Shown here piece by piece: positions 1 to 7,733 of a DNA stretch of 27,433 bases. The DNA is from Spirochaetota bacterium. Its GTDB lineage: Bacteria; Spirochaetota; Spirochaetia; Treponematales; Breznakiellaceae. The first letter of the stretch is position 1. Each line of letters starts with the position of its first letter. Made by a program: the position numbers and the translations under genes. The DNA lies in assembly GCA_023406985.1 (NCBI GenBank), contig JAEXTK010000233.1:1-27433 (forward strand). The letters are read 5' to 3'. The notes beneath the pieces are model-generated. The model saw only the letters and a list, made by a program, of their open reading frames with translations. It did no database searches and had not been told where the DNA came from.

Positions 1-23
1 GTCCGATCCTGAGCGGATCGGAC
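1..23 (-). terminator. Hairpin downstream of cstA
   Basis: Bases 1-9 pair with 15-23 (GTCCGATCC with GGATCGGAC, 9 bp, 5-nt loop). It lies 18 bases beyond the stop codon of the minus-strand cstA gene, where a terminator is expected. Any T-run would fall outside the window, so termination is inferred. Confidence 0.55.
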
Positions 24-40
24 CGTATGTCGTTGACCGC

Positions 41-1771
41 TTACGCGGCGGCTTCCGCGGGTTTCTTGCGAGTGAACGCGAGGATCGTCTCCACGGCCAC
101 GAGGACCGACAGGATGACGAGGATCAGGTGCACGTAGGGAACCGCGGGGTGGATGGCGGCGGCTTTTTTCGAAGCCGGATCGCCCCACTTGATGAGGATG
201 GCGCTGATGAGCGACCAGTTCGCGACCGCGAACATGAACACGGCCGGAATGAAGCCCACGAGCCAATACTTCTTGATGTTCTTGGAAGAGTTGAGCAGCC
301 AGACCGTGACGCCGATCAAGGCGAGCGCGGCGAGGAGCTGATTGGAACCGCCGAAGGTGTTCCAGAACGCCTTCCACGCGGGAACCGGTTTGCCGCCGAT
401 TTCCATGGTCGCGAAGATGAAGATGAGCGGGACGAAGGCGGTACCGAGGGTGCCGATCATGCGGCCCATCCAGTTCCTCATGCCGGAGAGTTCTTCGAAG
501 ATATACCGGCCGAGGCGGGTGCAGACGTCGAGCGTATCGTACACGAAGGTCGTGAACGCGAGGAGTCCGAAGGAGACGCCGAAGGACGCCGGGATGTGCA
601 GCAGCTCAAGGAAGCGGCCGATGCCGGAGGCGTAGATGAAGTTCGGGGCCTTCGCGGTGAGCGGATTGCCCTTGGCGACGATCATGACGCAGGCGAGCGA
701 GACGACCGCGACCATGCCTTCAAGGAGCATCGCGCCGTAGCCGATCGGCTTCGCATCGCTCTCCTTCTCCAGTTGCTTGCTCGTCGTTCCGGAAGAGACG
801 AGGGAGTGGAAGCCCGAGCAGGCGCCGCAGGCGATCGTGGTGAAGAGGAGCGGGAACAACTGGGAGACCGAGTTGCCCTGGATGGTGAGGTCGGTGAAGG
901 CGGGGTATTCGATCTTATAGCCGCCGAAAATGATGCCGATCGCGCCCGCGATGAGGGCCGCATAGAGGAAGTAGCCGCCGAGGGCTCCGCGGGGCTGGAG
1001 CAGGGCCCAAACGGGGACGATCGAGGCGATTACGCAGTATACGAGGATGATGACGCTCCACGCCTTCTGGGAGAGCGCCACGTTCGCGGGGTCGATGCCG
1101 GGGAGGAAGATCGGGATATAGCGGCCGACCCAGATCGCGACGCCGACGAGGGGGAGGAAGATGATGATGGCCCACTTCTCAGGCAGCTTCGCGTAATGCA
1201 TGAGCAGTCCCATGACCACCGGCAACAGGAGGTAGAGGAGGGAGGAGGAGGCGATAGCGCCGCCCATGATCTTCTCTCCGTTCTCCAAGGTCACCGCGCC
1301 GACGAAGGAACCGGCGGTGAGGTCGGTGAAGGCGACGATGATGTACACGAGGGTAATCCAGATGAAGAGCATGAAGAGGACCCAGGCGCGCTTGGAAACG
1401 TTCACGCGGATCACGTCGGTGATGGAACGGGCTTTGTGGCGGACGGAGGCGATGAGGGATCCCATGTCGTGGACGCCGCCGATGAAGATGGATCCGACGA
1501 TGATCCAGAGCAGGGCGGGGACCCAGCCGAACAGCACGCCGGCGATGATCGGGCCGTTGATGGGGCCGGCCGCGGCGATGGCCGAGAAATGCTGGCCCAT
1601 GAGCATGCCCTTCTTGGCGGGTACGAAGTCCATTCCGTCATTGATTTCCTGGGCCGGCGTCTTTTTGGCGTCGTTCAGTTCGAAGACTTTTTTGGAAAGG
1701 AATTTTCCATAGGTTACGTAGGCGATGAGGAAAAGAATTCCTGATCCGGCTACGATGAAGAGAATGTTCAT
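41..1771 (-). CDS. cstA: CstA-family carbon starvation transporter
   Basis: Polytopic inner-membrane protein of 576 residues with many hydrophobic helices. Family members import peptides or pyruvate when carbon is short. The N-terminal part carries the hallmark FVPAKKGMLMGQHFSAIAAA followed by GPINGP, and the later CGACSGFHSLVSSGTTSKQ stretch is also typical. The ATG at 1771 is preferred over the TTG one codon upstream, because GGAGG then lies six bases before it on the minus strand. The length fits the short CstA/CstA-like class (about 480-700 residues). The gene is divergent from the sigma-54 activator across about 200 bp. I see no sigma-54 promoter on its side. The substrate cannot be told from sequence. 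Confidence in the family is high. Confidence 0.92.
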   Translation of the reverse strand: MNILFIVAGSGILFLIAYVTYGKFLSKKVFELNDAKKTPAQEINDGMDFVPAKKGMLMGQHFSAIAAAGPINGPIIAGVLFGWVPALLWIIVGSIFIGGVHDMGSLIASVRHKARSITDVIRVNVSKRAWVLFMLFIWITLVYIIVAFTDLTAGSFVGAVTLENGEKIMGGAIASSSLLYLLLPVVMGLLMHYAKLPEKWAIIIFLPLVGVAIWVGRYIPIFLPGIDPANVALSQKAWSVIILVYCVIASIVPVWALLQPRGALGGYFLYAALIAGAIGIIFGGYKIEYPAFTDLTIQGNSVSQLFPLLFTTIACGACSGFHSLVSSGTTSKQLEKESDAKPIGYGAMLLEGMVAVVSLACVMIVAKGNPLTAKAPNFIYASGIGRFLELLHIPASFGVSFGLLAFTTFVYDTLDVCTRLGRYIFEELSGMRNWMGRMIGTLGTAFVPLIFIFATMEIGGKPVPAWKAFWNTFGGSNQLLAALALIGVTVWLLNSSKNIKKYWLVGFIPAVFMFAVANWSLISAILIKWGDPASKKAAAIHPAVPYVHLILVILSVLVAVETILAFTRKKPAEAAA

Positions 1772-1840
1772 CAACCGCCTCCAATTAAAGAATAAAAGCT
1801 CGTAATCGTTGATACGATTCGTTCCACTTTACACCCTGCC

Positions 1841-1877
1841 TGATAAATCAGCAACTCGAAAAATCTTTATCAGATAA
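1841..1877. promoter_or_regulatory. Two small palindromes between divergent genes
   Basis: TGATAAATCA (1841-1850) and TTATCAGATAA (1867-1877) are related inverted repeats sharing TGATAA/TTATCA. They lie between cstA and the activator gene. Symmetry and position suggest an operator, but no regulator can be named. Confidence 0.3.
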
Positions 1878-1941
1878 GCAATTGTATTGTGTTTTGGTAA
1901 TATTTGAAGGATTCCGTACTTCGATTTTTCGCGAAATGGAA

Positions 1942-1971
1942 TTGCGCGTTCCTACATTTTTGTCGTATCCT
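1942..1971 (+). promoter_or_regulatory. Sigma-70-type promoter of the activator gene
   Basis: TTGCGC (1942-1947), an 18-bp spacer, then TATCCT (1966-1971). The start codon at 1979 is only seven bases after the -10 box, so transcription would begin at or next to the ATG and the mRNA would be leaderless. No Shine-Dalgarno sequence is present, which fits. Confidence 0.6.
1953..1964. promoter_or_regulatory. TACA-N4-TGTA-like box in the activator promoter
   Basis: TACATTTTTGTC matches TACA-N4-TGTA at 11 of 12 defined-plus-spacer positions. It sits between the -35 and -10 boxes, a position from which a bound protein would normally repress. The same box recurs near the amt promoters, which suggests autoregulation by the downstream gene product. 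Confidence 0.5.
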
Positions 1972-1978
1972 GTACCCC

Positions 1979-3592
1979 ATGGAAATCGAGGATCAGGCGG
2001 CCGTGACTTCCTCGCGCCTCACGCGTGAACTTGAGGAACTCGGCTTGCTTTTCGATATCGCCCGTGCCCTGGACAAGCATGTGGAGCTCCGCAGCGCGCT
2101 CGGGCCCTTGCTCAACCTTTTGGAGACCAGGGCCGGCCTCGCGCGGGGAATGGTGACCTTATTGGACCGGGCCGTCGGCATACTCAAAATCGAGGAGGCT
2201 TCGGGCCTCACCGAGGCGGAGAAGGAGCGGGGAAAATACCGTCTCGGCGAAGGCCTCGTCGGCCGGGTCTTCGAGTCGGGGAATCCGATCGTGGTTCCCG
2301 ACCTCTCCAAGGAGCAGCGGTTCCTGAACCGAGCGGGCGGTAGATCTTCCGACGACCTCGCCGGCGTCGCGTACTATTGCGTCCCGATCCGCTCGGGCGG
2401 ATCGGTGATGGGGACCTTGAGCGCGGAGCGCAGGCTCGGCGTCGATCCCGACAAAGCCGGCAGCATCCTCGCCGCCGATCGCTCCATGCTCGAGCGAACC
2501 GCGGCCCTCGTGGCGGAGTCGGCCAAGCTCCGGGAACGTATCTTGGAAGAACAGTTCCGGCTCCGCAACGGACCCGGCCCGGAGCAGGATATCGTCTTCA
2601 ACCCCACGGCGCTCAACGTCGCGGGGGACAAGGTCGGTTCGCTCATCGGCACCAGCGCCGCGATGCGGGCGGTGTACGACATGGTCGCGCAGGTGGCGCC
2701 GAGCGACGCGACCGTACTCGTGACCGGCGAAAGCGGGACGGGAAAAGAGCTCGTCGCCGGGGAAATACATCGAGCCTCGCGGCGCGCGGACGGCCCCTTC
2801 GTGAAGGTCAACTGCGCCGCCTTGCCCGAATCCATCATCGAGAGCGAGTTGTTCGGCCACGAGCGGGGCGCCTTCACGGGAGCCGTCGGCCAGCGGAAGG
2901 GCCGCTTCGAGCTGGCCCACGGCGGTACGATATTCCTGGACGAGATCGGCGAACTGTCTCCGCAGGTCCAGGTGAAGTTGCTCCGCGTGCTCCAAGAACG
3001 GGAAATCGAGCGGATCGGCGGGACTTCGACGATCAAGGTGGACGTCCGGGTCGTCGCGGCGACCAACCGGAACCTTGAGGACGAGTTGCGCGCCGGCCGG
3101 TTCCGCGAAGACCTCTATTATCGCTTGAACGTGTTCCCGATCCGCATTCCGCCCCTCAGGGAGCGGAAGAGCGACATCGTCCTTCTGGCCGATCACTTCG
3201 CGGAGAAGTACGCCGACCGGAACGGCAAGCTCATCAAGCGCATTTCGAGCCCCGCCCTGGACCTCCTCATGAGCTATCACTGGCCGGGCAACGTCCGCGA
3301 GCTCGAGAACTGCATAGAGCGCGCGGTGATCCTGTCATCCGATATGGTCATCCACTCCTATCACCTGCCTCCGAGTCTCCAGTCGGCTCAATCGACCAAT
3401 ACCGAACCGACTACGACGCTCGAGGCCGCACTGTCCCGCCTGGAGAAGGAACTCATCGTGGAAGCGCTGAAGATCGCCGGGGGCAACATGGCCGCCGCCG
3501 CGCGGAGGCTCGGTATCACGGAGCGCCAGATCGGTCTCCGCGTTCACCACTATGGCATCAACTGGAAGCTCTATCGATCTACAAAAATGTAA
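1979..3592 (+). CDS. nifA: NifA-family sigma-54-dependent activator (GAF–AAA+–HTH)
   Basis: Enhancer-binding protein of 537 residues that remodels sigma-54 RNA polymerase. A GAF-type sensory domain covers roughly residues 20-180. The AAA+ domain has Walker A GESGTGKE (near 250), the sigma-54-contacting GAFTGA loop (near 297) and Walker B GGTIFLDEIGE (near 316). The C-terminal Fis-type HTH (near 505-527, with ITERQIGLRVHHYGI) resembles NifA more than NtrC, and there is no receiver domain. Longer upstream starts exist, but the promoter geometry and the absence of a family-like N-terminus before residue 26 of the long frame favour ATG 1979. Four sigma-54 promoters lie just downstream, making this the likely regulator of the amt-glnK and glnN units. 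No nif genes are in view, so a general nitrogen regulator of NifA ancestry is equally possible. Confidence 0.85.
   Translation: MEIEDQAAVTSSRLTRELEELGLLFDIARALDKHVELRSALGPLLNLLETRAGLARGMVTLLDRAVGILKIEEASGLTEAEKERGKYRLGEGLVGRVFESGNPIVVPDLSKEQRFLNRAGGRSSDDLAGVAYYCVPIRSGGSVMGTLSAERRLGVDPDKAGSILAADRSMLERTAALVAESAKLRERILEEQFRLRNGPGPEQDIVFNPTALNVAGDKVGSLIGTSAAMRAVYDMVAQVAPSDATVLVTGESGTGKELVAGEIHRASRRADGPFVKVNCAALPESIIESELFGHERGAFTGAVGQRKGRFELAHGGTIFLDEIGELSPQVQVKLLRVLQEREIERIGGTSTIKVDVRVVAATNRNLEDELRAGRFREDLYYRLNVFPIRIPPLRERKSDIVLLADHFAEKYADRNGKLIKRISSPALDLLMSYHWPGNVRELENCIERAVILSSDMVIHSYHLPPSLQSAQSTNTEPTTTLEAALSRLEKELIVEALKIAGGNMAAAARRLGITERQIGLRVHHYGINWKLYRSTKM
3580..3591. promoter_or_regulatory. 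TACA-N4-TGTA box, overlapping the activator stop codon
   Basis: TACAAAAATGTA, a perfect match to the inverted repeat. It lies about 180 bp upstream of the amt1 sigma-54 promoter, a usual distance for an enhancer site. Its last bases form part of the activator gene's stop codon. Confidence 0.5.
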
Positions 3593-3597
3593 CCGAA

Positions 3598-3629
3598 CGA
3601 TATTGAAGTACATTTATGTAGGAATATCG
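3598..3629 (+). terminator. Hairpin after the activator gene containing a second TACA box
   Basis: CGATATT (3598-3604) pairs with AATATCG (3623-3629). The perfect box TACATTTATGTA (3609-3620) forms the upper stem. It could be a weak terminator and also an enhancer site. There is no clear T-run directly after it. Confidence 0.4.
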
Positions 3630-3712
3630 GTCCTTGGATTTGGCCGATTTCCTACATTTTTTTTGTTTGTGCTGAACTTTTTTCATGATGCAGGACCAAA
3701 ATCTCGCGAAAA

Positions 3713-3724
3713 TACATATCTGTA
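3713..3724. promoter_or_regulatory. TACA-N4-TGTA box close to the amt1 promoter
   Basis: TACATATCTGTA, a perfect match, ends 36 bp before the -24 element of the amt1 promoter. A half-site reading TTCCTACATTTTTTTT lies further upstream at 3649-3664. Confidence 0.5.
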
Positions 3725-3760
3725 GTAAAAAAGATGCGCATGTAATGGTTTTTCTCCTCT

Positions 3761-3776
3761 TGGCACACTTTTAGCA
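3761..3776 (+). promoter_or_regulatory. Sigma-54 promoter of amt1-glnK1
   Basis: TGGCAC-ACTTT-TAGCA. GG and GC dinucleotides are separated by the required 12-bp period (GG at 3762, GC at 3774). Transcription would start near 3787, which excludes the upstream in-frame start and supports the GTG at 3813. Confidence 0.8.
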
Positions 3777-3812
3777 TTGCTAGAAGTACCAAGCTTTGAG
3801 GAGGAACCTGTC

Positions 3813-5150
3813 GTGCGAAGAAAAATTGTTGCTTTACTCCTGCTCGGCCTCTGTATGGGCCTTGCGGCCTTTGCTCAGGATGCCGCTGAGCCCCCCGCGA
3901 TTCCCGAGGCCGTGAGTTCAGCCATCGACATGATGTGGCTCGTCATCGCCGGATCTCTCGTCTTCTTCATGCAGGCGGGGTTCGCCTTGGTGGAGACGGG
4001 CCTGACCCGGGCGAAGAACGCCACGAATATCCTGATGAAGAACCTGATGGACTTCTGTTTCGGATCCATCGTGTTCTGGATGATCGGCTGGGGATTCATG
4101 TACGGTGCCGATCAGCTCGGCGGACTCGTCGGTTTCGGCGACTTCTTCAAGGGGCCGATGGACGATCCTAAGTTCTACCGCGACTGGTTCTTCCAGGTAG
4201 TCTTCGCGGCCACTTCGGCGACCATCGTCTCGGGGGCCATGGCCGAACGGACCCAGTTCAAGTCGTACCTCATCTATACCTGCTTCATCTCTGCCTTCAT
4301 TTATCCCATTTCCGGCCATTGGATCTGGGGCGGCGGTTGGTTGGCCAAGCTCGGATTCCACGACTTCGCCGGTTCCACCGTCGTCCATTCCGTCGGCGGT
4401 TGGGCTGCCCTCATGGGCGCGATCGTCCTGGGGCCCCGTATCGGTAAGTACGTCAAGGTGGACGGCAAGACGAGCGTCAAGGCCTTCCCCGGGCACAATA
4501 TCGGCTGGGCTTTCTTGGGCGTGTTCATCCTCTGGTTCGGATGGTACGGATTCAACCCCGGATCGACCCTTTCCGGCATGAGTCCCGATATCGGCCGCGT
4601 CGCGGTCACCACGACCCTCGGCGGTGCGGCCGGCGCGGTCGGCGCGCTGATCTTCTCGTGGATATGGTTCAAGAAGCCCGACGCGTCCATGACCTTGAAC
4701 GGCGTCCTCGCCGGCTTGGTCGCCATCACCGCGCCCTGCGCGGTGGTCTCTCCGGGCGCCGCCACCGCGATCGGCTTGATCGCCGGCGTGCTCGTGGTCC
4801 TGGCGGTCGAGTTCATCGACAAGGTCCTCAAGATCGATGATCCGGTCGGCGCGGTATCCGTCCACGCGATCAACGGCGTCTTCGGCACCCTGGCCGTCGG
4901 TATATGGGGAAACGTGGAGGGGGTCGCGGTCGGCGTGCTCCACGGGGGCGGCTGGCACCAGCTCGGCGTGCAGGCGCTCGGGGTCGTGACCGTCGCGGTT
5001 TGGGCTTGCGTCGTGAGCCTCCTGCTCTTCCTCGCGATCAAGGCCGTGTTCGGTCTGCGCGTCTCCGCGAAGGAGGAGCTCGTGGGCCTGGACCTCAGCG
5101 AGCACAAGGCGGAAGCCTACTCCGGCTTCCAGATCTTCAGCAACATGTAA
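3813..5150 (+). CDS. amt: Ammonium transporter 1 with signal peptide
   Basis: Amt/MEP/Rh channel of 445 residues that conducts ammonium through the inner membrane as a trimer. The GTG start at 3813 follows GAGGAGG at a good distance. A signal peptide (RRK then a hydrophobic run ending AFAQDAA) precedes the eleven-helix core. The twin pore histidines are recognisable in DFAGSTVVHSVGGW and VSVHAINGVFG. It is followed after 12 bp by glnK1, the usual arrangement in which GlnK plugs the channel at high nitrogen. It resembles Amt2 more than Amt3 and shares the C-terminal ending YSGFQIF with Amt2. It is transcribed from a sigma-54 promoter. Confidence 0.95.
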   Translation: MRRKIVALLLLGLCMGLAAFAQDAAEPPAIPEAVSSAIDMMWLVIAGSLVFFMQAGFALVETGLTRAKNATNILMKNLMDFCFGSIVFWMIGWGFMYGADQLGGLVGFGDFFKGPMDDPKFYRDWFFQVVFAATSATIVSGAMAERTQFKSYLIYTCFISAFIYPISGHWIWGGGWLAKLGFHDFAGSTVVHSVGGWAALMGAIVLGPRIGKYVKVDGKTSVKAFPGHNIGWAFLGVFILWFGWYGFNPGSTLSGMSPDIGRVAVTTTLGGAAGAVGALIFSWIWFKKPDASMTLNGVLAGLVAITAPCAVVSPGAATAIGLIAGVLVVLAVEFIDKVLKIDDPVGAVSVHAINGVFGTLAVGIWGNVEGVAVGVLHGGGWHQLGVQALGVVTVAVWACVVSLLLFLAIKAVFGLRVSAKEELVGLDLSEHKAEAYSGFQIFSNM

Positions 5151-5162
5151 GGAGGCGGGAAA

Positions 5163-5504
5163 ATGAAACTGATCATCGCCTACATCCAGCCCCACAAGCT
5201 GAACGACGTGAAGCAGGAACTCTATAAGGCGGAAGTCTACAAGATCTCCGTGACGAACGCGATGGGGTGCGGCCAGCAGAAGGGGTACCATGAGTCCTAT
5301 CGCGGAGTCGACATCGAAGTGAACCTGCTCAAGAAGGTACGGGTAGAGATCGCGGTCAACGATGGTTTCGTGAAGCCGACCGTCGACGCCATCATCAGGG
5401 GCGCCCGCTCCGGAGAAATCGGCGACGGCAAGATTTTCATCGTTCCTCTGGAGGAGTGCATCCGCATCAGGACGGGGGAGGCCGGCTCGGCGGCAATCGG
5501 GTGA
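5163..5504 (+). CDS. glnK: P-II nitrogen regulator GlnK1
   Basis: P-II signalling protein of 113 residues that senses 2-oxoglutarate and ATP/ADP and docks on Amt. Gln39, Lys58, Lys90, Arg101 and Arg103 of the ligand site are all present. The T-loop reads YHESYRGVDIEVN: Tyr46 is kept, but the uridylylation position 51 is Ile, so GlnD modification at the classic residue is not possible. The GGAGG ribosome site is 12 bases after the amt1 stop. It differs from GlnK2 at only seven of 113 residues. Confidence 0.95.
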   Translation: MKLIIAYIQPHKLNDVKQELYKAEVYKISVTNAMGCGQQKGYHESYRGVDIEVNLLKKVRVEIAVNDGFVKPTVDAIIRGARSGEIGDGKIFIVPLEECIRIRTGEAGSAAIG

Positions 5505-5518
5505 AGTCGATTCGTAGT

Positions 5519-5530
5519 TACAAATAGGTA
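5519..5530. promoter_or_regulatory. Degenerate TACA box
   Basis: TACAAATAGGTA, one mismatch to TACA-N4-TGTA. It lies about 180 bp upstream of the amt2 sigma-54 promoter. Confidence 0.35.
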
Positions 5531-5534
5531 GAAT

Positions 5535-5575
5535 GCCCTCGGAGATCGTACAAAAAAGTACCATTCTCCGAGGGC
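5535..5575 (+). terminator. Hairpin after glnK1 carrying a TACA box in its loop
   Basis: An 11-bp perfect stem (5535-5545 with 5565-5575, GCCCTCGGAGA) has a 19-nt loop. The loop contains GTAC-AAAAAA-GTAC, overlapping the box TACAAAAAAGTA (5549-5560). It probably terminates amt1-glnK1, although only CCCCTTT follows. The box in the loop may double as a protein site upstream of amt2. Confidence 0.55.
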
Positions 5576-5614
5576 CCCTTTGGAAGTAAATGGGAAATAT
5601 GGCCAATATAGAAC

Positions 5615-5647
5615 ATATTACGAGGTAATATTTCCTACATTCTTGGT
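5615..5647. promoter_or_regulatory. Inverted repeat plus TACA half-site upstream of amt2
   Basis: ATATTAC-GAG-GTAATAT (5615-5631) is a perfect 7-bp inverted repeat. It is followed directly by TTCCTACATTCTTGG (within 5632-5646), the same left half seen in the activator promoter. This lies 54-86 bp upstream of the sigma-54 promoter, so it is a candidate binding region. Confidence 0.4.
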
Positions 5648-5700
5648 ATTTGATCCTTTTCTAACGGTTTTGAGCGAAAAGTGCATCGTTTTTATCTCCA

Positions 5701-5716
5701 TGGCACGTTAATTGCA
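5701..5716 (+). promoter_or_regulatory. Sigma-54 promoter of amt2-glnK2
   Basis: TGGCAC-GTTAA-TTGCA, an essentially consensus -24/-12 element. The start codon of amt2 is 67 bases downstream. Confidence 0.88.
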
Positions 5717-5782
5717 TTAAAAAAATATCCGTTCGAATTCTGCGGGAATTCTCCGGAACACCATTCATTAAGGGAGTAAGGT

Positions 5783-7108
5783 ATGGATACCGCGTCGCTC
5801 AAAATCGCGCTGGATACGGTGTGGGTGCTCATCACCGCTTTCCTCGTGTTCTTCATGAACCTTGGCTTCGCCATGGTCGAATCGGGGCTCTGCAGGGCCA
5901 AGAACACGGTCAACATCCTCGCGAAGAATTTCATCGTTTTCGCCATCTCCACGCTCGCGTACTTCGTAGCCGGTTTTGGCCTCATGTACGGCAACGGGAA
6001 TCCCCTCGTCGGTCTTGAAGGGATCCTGTTCGCGGGCGGGGCCGACAACTCTCCCGCGGTGGGCGATGCGTACGTAGGCGTCTATTCCGCCTTGAGCTGG
6101 ACGGGGGTTCCGTTCTGGGCTAAGTTCTTCTTTCAGCTCGTGTTCTGCGGTACCGCGGCGACCATAGTCTCCGGCGCGGTGGCCGAGCGGATCAAGTTCG
6201 GTAGCTTCCTTGCCTTTTCCTTCATCCTCTGCGTCCTCATCTATCCGGTGGTGGGCCACTGGATATGGGGCGGCGGTTGGCTTGCCGGACTCGGCATGTT
6301 CGATTTCGCCGGTTCCACCGTCGTACACTCGGTCGGCGGTTGGTGCGCTCTGGCCGGTATCATCTTGCTCGGGCCGCGGCTCGGCAAGTACAAGGCGGAC
6401 GGGAAGGCCAAGCCGATCTACGGCCACAACATGAGCACGGCGACCCTCGGGGTCCTCGTCCTCTGGTTCGGCTGGTTCGGTTTCAATCCCGGTTCAACCA
6501 TGGCGGTCAATCCTGAGGCCATCGCGCACATCGCCATGACCACCAACCTGGCCGCGGCCATCGCTACCCTCACCGCGACCGTCACGTCCTGGCTCATCCA
6601 GAAGAAACCCGACCTTTCCATGATCATGAACGGCTGTCTCGCCGGCCTCGTGGCGATCACCGCGCCGTGTGCTTTCGTGAGCGTGCCGGCTTCAGCCCTC
6701 ATCGGCGCGGTCGCCGGCGTCCTCGTGGTACTCGCGGTCATCACCTTCGACAAGCTCAAGATCGACGATCCGGTCGGCGCCCTCTCCGTCCACTTGGTGA
6801 ACGGCGTGTTCGGCACCCTCGCCATCGGCCTCTTCGCAGACAAGTCCGTCACGGCGAAGATCGGCACCGATTCCTCCGCGTTGCGGAACGGTTTCTTCGT
6901 GGACGGCAGCCTTGGCCAGCTCGGCACGCAGGCGCTCGCCATCGTGGCCGTCGGCGCCTTCACCTTCGTCGCCGCCCTCGCGGTTTGGGGCGTCCTCAAG
7001 GCGATCTTGGGCATCCGGGTCACCAAGGAAGAAGAGCTCGCCGGCCTGGATATCGGCGAACACGGGATGGAGGCGTATTCGGGCTTCCAGATCTTCACGA
7101 ACGTCTGA
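5783..7108 (+). CDS. amt: Ammonium transporter 2 without signal peptide
   Basis: Amt-family channel of 441 residues. Unlike its two neighbours it begins almost directly with the first core helix (MDTASLKIALDTVWVLIT), so no cleavable signal is visible. Pore histidines lie in DFAGSTVVHSVGGW and LSVHLVNGVFG. AAGGGAGTAAGG precedes the ATG. A poorly hydrophobic insertion (around residues 75-105) is longer than in Amt1. It is clearly paralogous to Amt1, but much more diverged than the accompanying GlnK proteins are. Confidence 0.95.
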   Translation: MDTASLKIALDTVWVLITAFLVFFMNLGFAMVESGLCRAKNTVNILAKNFIVFAISTLAYFVAGFGLMYGNGNPLVGLEGILFAGGADNSPAVGDAYVGVYSALSWTGVPFWAKFFFQLVFCGTAATIVSGAVAERIKFGSFLAFSFILCVLIYPVVGHWIWGGGWLAGLGMFDFAGSTVVHSVGGWCALAGIILLGPRLGKYKADGKAKPIYGHNMSTATLGVLVLWFGWFGFNPGSTMAVNPEAIAHIAMTTNLAAAIATLTATVTSWLIQKKPDLSMIMNGCLAGLVAITAPCAFVSVPASALIGAVAGVLVVLAVITFDKLKIDDPVGALSVHLVNGVFGTLAIGLFADKSVTAKIGTDSSALRNGFFVDGSLGQLGTQALAIVAVGAFTFVAALAVWGVLKAILGIRVTKEEELAGLDIGEHGMEAYSGFQIFTNV

Positions 7109-7119
7109 GGAGGATTCAA

Positions 7120-7461
7120 ATGAAGCTCATCATCGCCTATGTCCAGCCGCATAAACTGAACGACGTCAAGCAGGAGCTCTACAAGGCTGAGGTGTACAAG
7201 GTCTCCGTGACCAACGCTTTGGGGTGCGGCCAGCAGAAGGGGTACCACGAGTCCTACCGCGGCGTCGATATCGAGGTGAATCTCCTCAAGAAGGTGCGCA
7301 TCGAAATCGCCGTGAACGACAACTTCGTGAAGCCGACCGTTGACGCCATCATCAAGGGCGCTCGCTCGGGCGAGATCGGGGACGGAAAGATTTTCATCGT
7401 GCCGCTTGAGGAGTGCATCCGTATCCGGACCGGTGAGACGGGTTCGGCCGCCATCGGTTGA
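7120..7461 (+). CDS. glnK: P-II nitrogen regulator GlnK2
   Basis: P-II protein of 113 residues, 106 of them identical to GlnK1. Differences are conservative: 8, 28, 34, 61, 68, 79 and 107. It has the same ligand residues and the same T-loop with Ile at position 51. The start is fixed by GAGGAGG nine bases upstream and by alignment with GlnK1. It is co-transcribed with amt2 (11-bp gap) and presumably gates Amt2. Confidence 0.95.
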   Translation: MKLIIAYVQPHKLNDVKQELYKAEVYKVSVTNALGCGQQKGYHESYRGVDIEVNLLKKVRIEIAVNDNFVKPTVDAIIKGARSGEIGDGKIFIVPLEECIRIRTGETGSAAIG

Positions 7462-7475
7462 GGAGCGCTCATAGG

Positions 7476-7487
7476 TACAATTATGTA
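7476..7487. promoter_or_regulatory. TACA-N4-TGTA box upstream of amt3
   Basis: TACAATTATGTA, a perfect match. It lies about 165 bp upstream of the amt3 sigma-54 promoter, again at enhancer distance. Confidence 0.5.
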
Positions 7488-7490
7488 AGT

Positions 7491-7532
7491 ACCGAAGCAA
7501 GAGGGTACGTTAACGTACCCTCTTGCTTCGGT
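7491..7532 (+). terminator. 42-bp perfect palindrome after glnK2
   Basis: Bases 7491-7511 are exactly complementary to 7512-7532 with no loop, from ACCGAAGCAAGAGGG through the centre GTTAAC. As RNA it forms a very strong hairpin that would end or protect the amt2-glnK2 transcript. Only CTTAGGTTCT follows, so the U-run is weak. Confidence 0.65.
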
Positions 7533-7651
7533 CTTAGGTTCTCAACACAGAGCGAAAGTTCGATTATCGGGTCCGATCCTTTTCGGCAATTTCTACGCTA
7601 CCAATGAATTGGTGGACTATTCTCACGGCATCCTTCCGTTTGGGTAAGGAT

Positions 7652-7667
7652 TGGCATGGATGTTGCT
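7652..7667 (+). promoter_or_regulatory. Sigma-54 promoter of amt3-glnK3
   Basis: TGGCAT-GGATG-TTGCT with correct GG/GC spacing. It lies 67 bases before the amt3 start codon. Confidence 0.82.
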
Positions 7668-7733
7668 TAAGTTCGACAGCCTTGATCCCTACGCAGGGCG
7701 TACCAACGTTCATTCCAATGTGAGGAGTCAACC

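Noticed and set aside
128..1744. Long plus-strand frame (538 codons) opposite cstA
   Set aside because: Its composition (Asp/Glu/Arg/Gly-rich, no hydrophobic core) is the usual antisense shadow of a GC-rich membrane protein gene.
3918..5606. Long minus-strand frame opposite amt1-glnK1
   Set aside because: Same antisense-shadow composition; amt1 and glnK1 are unambiguous on the other strand.
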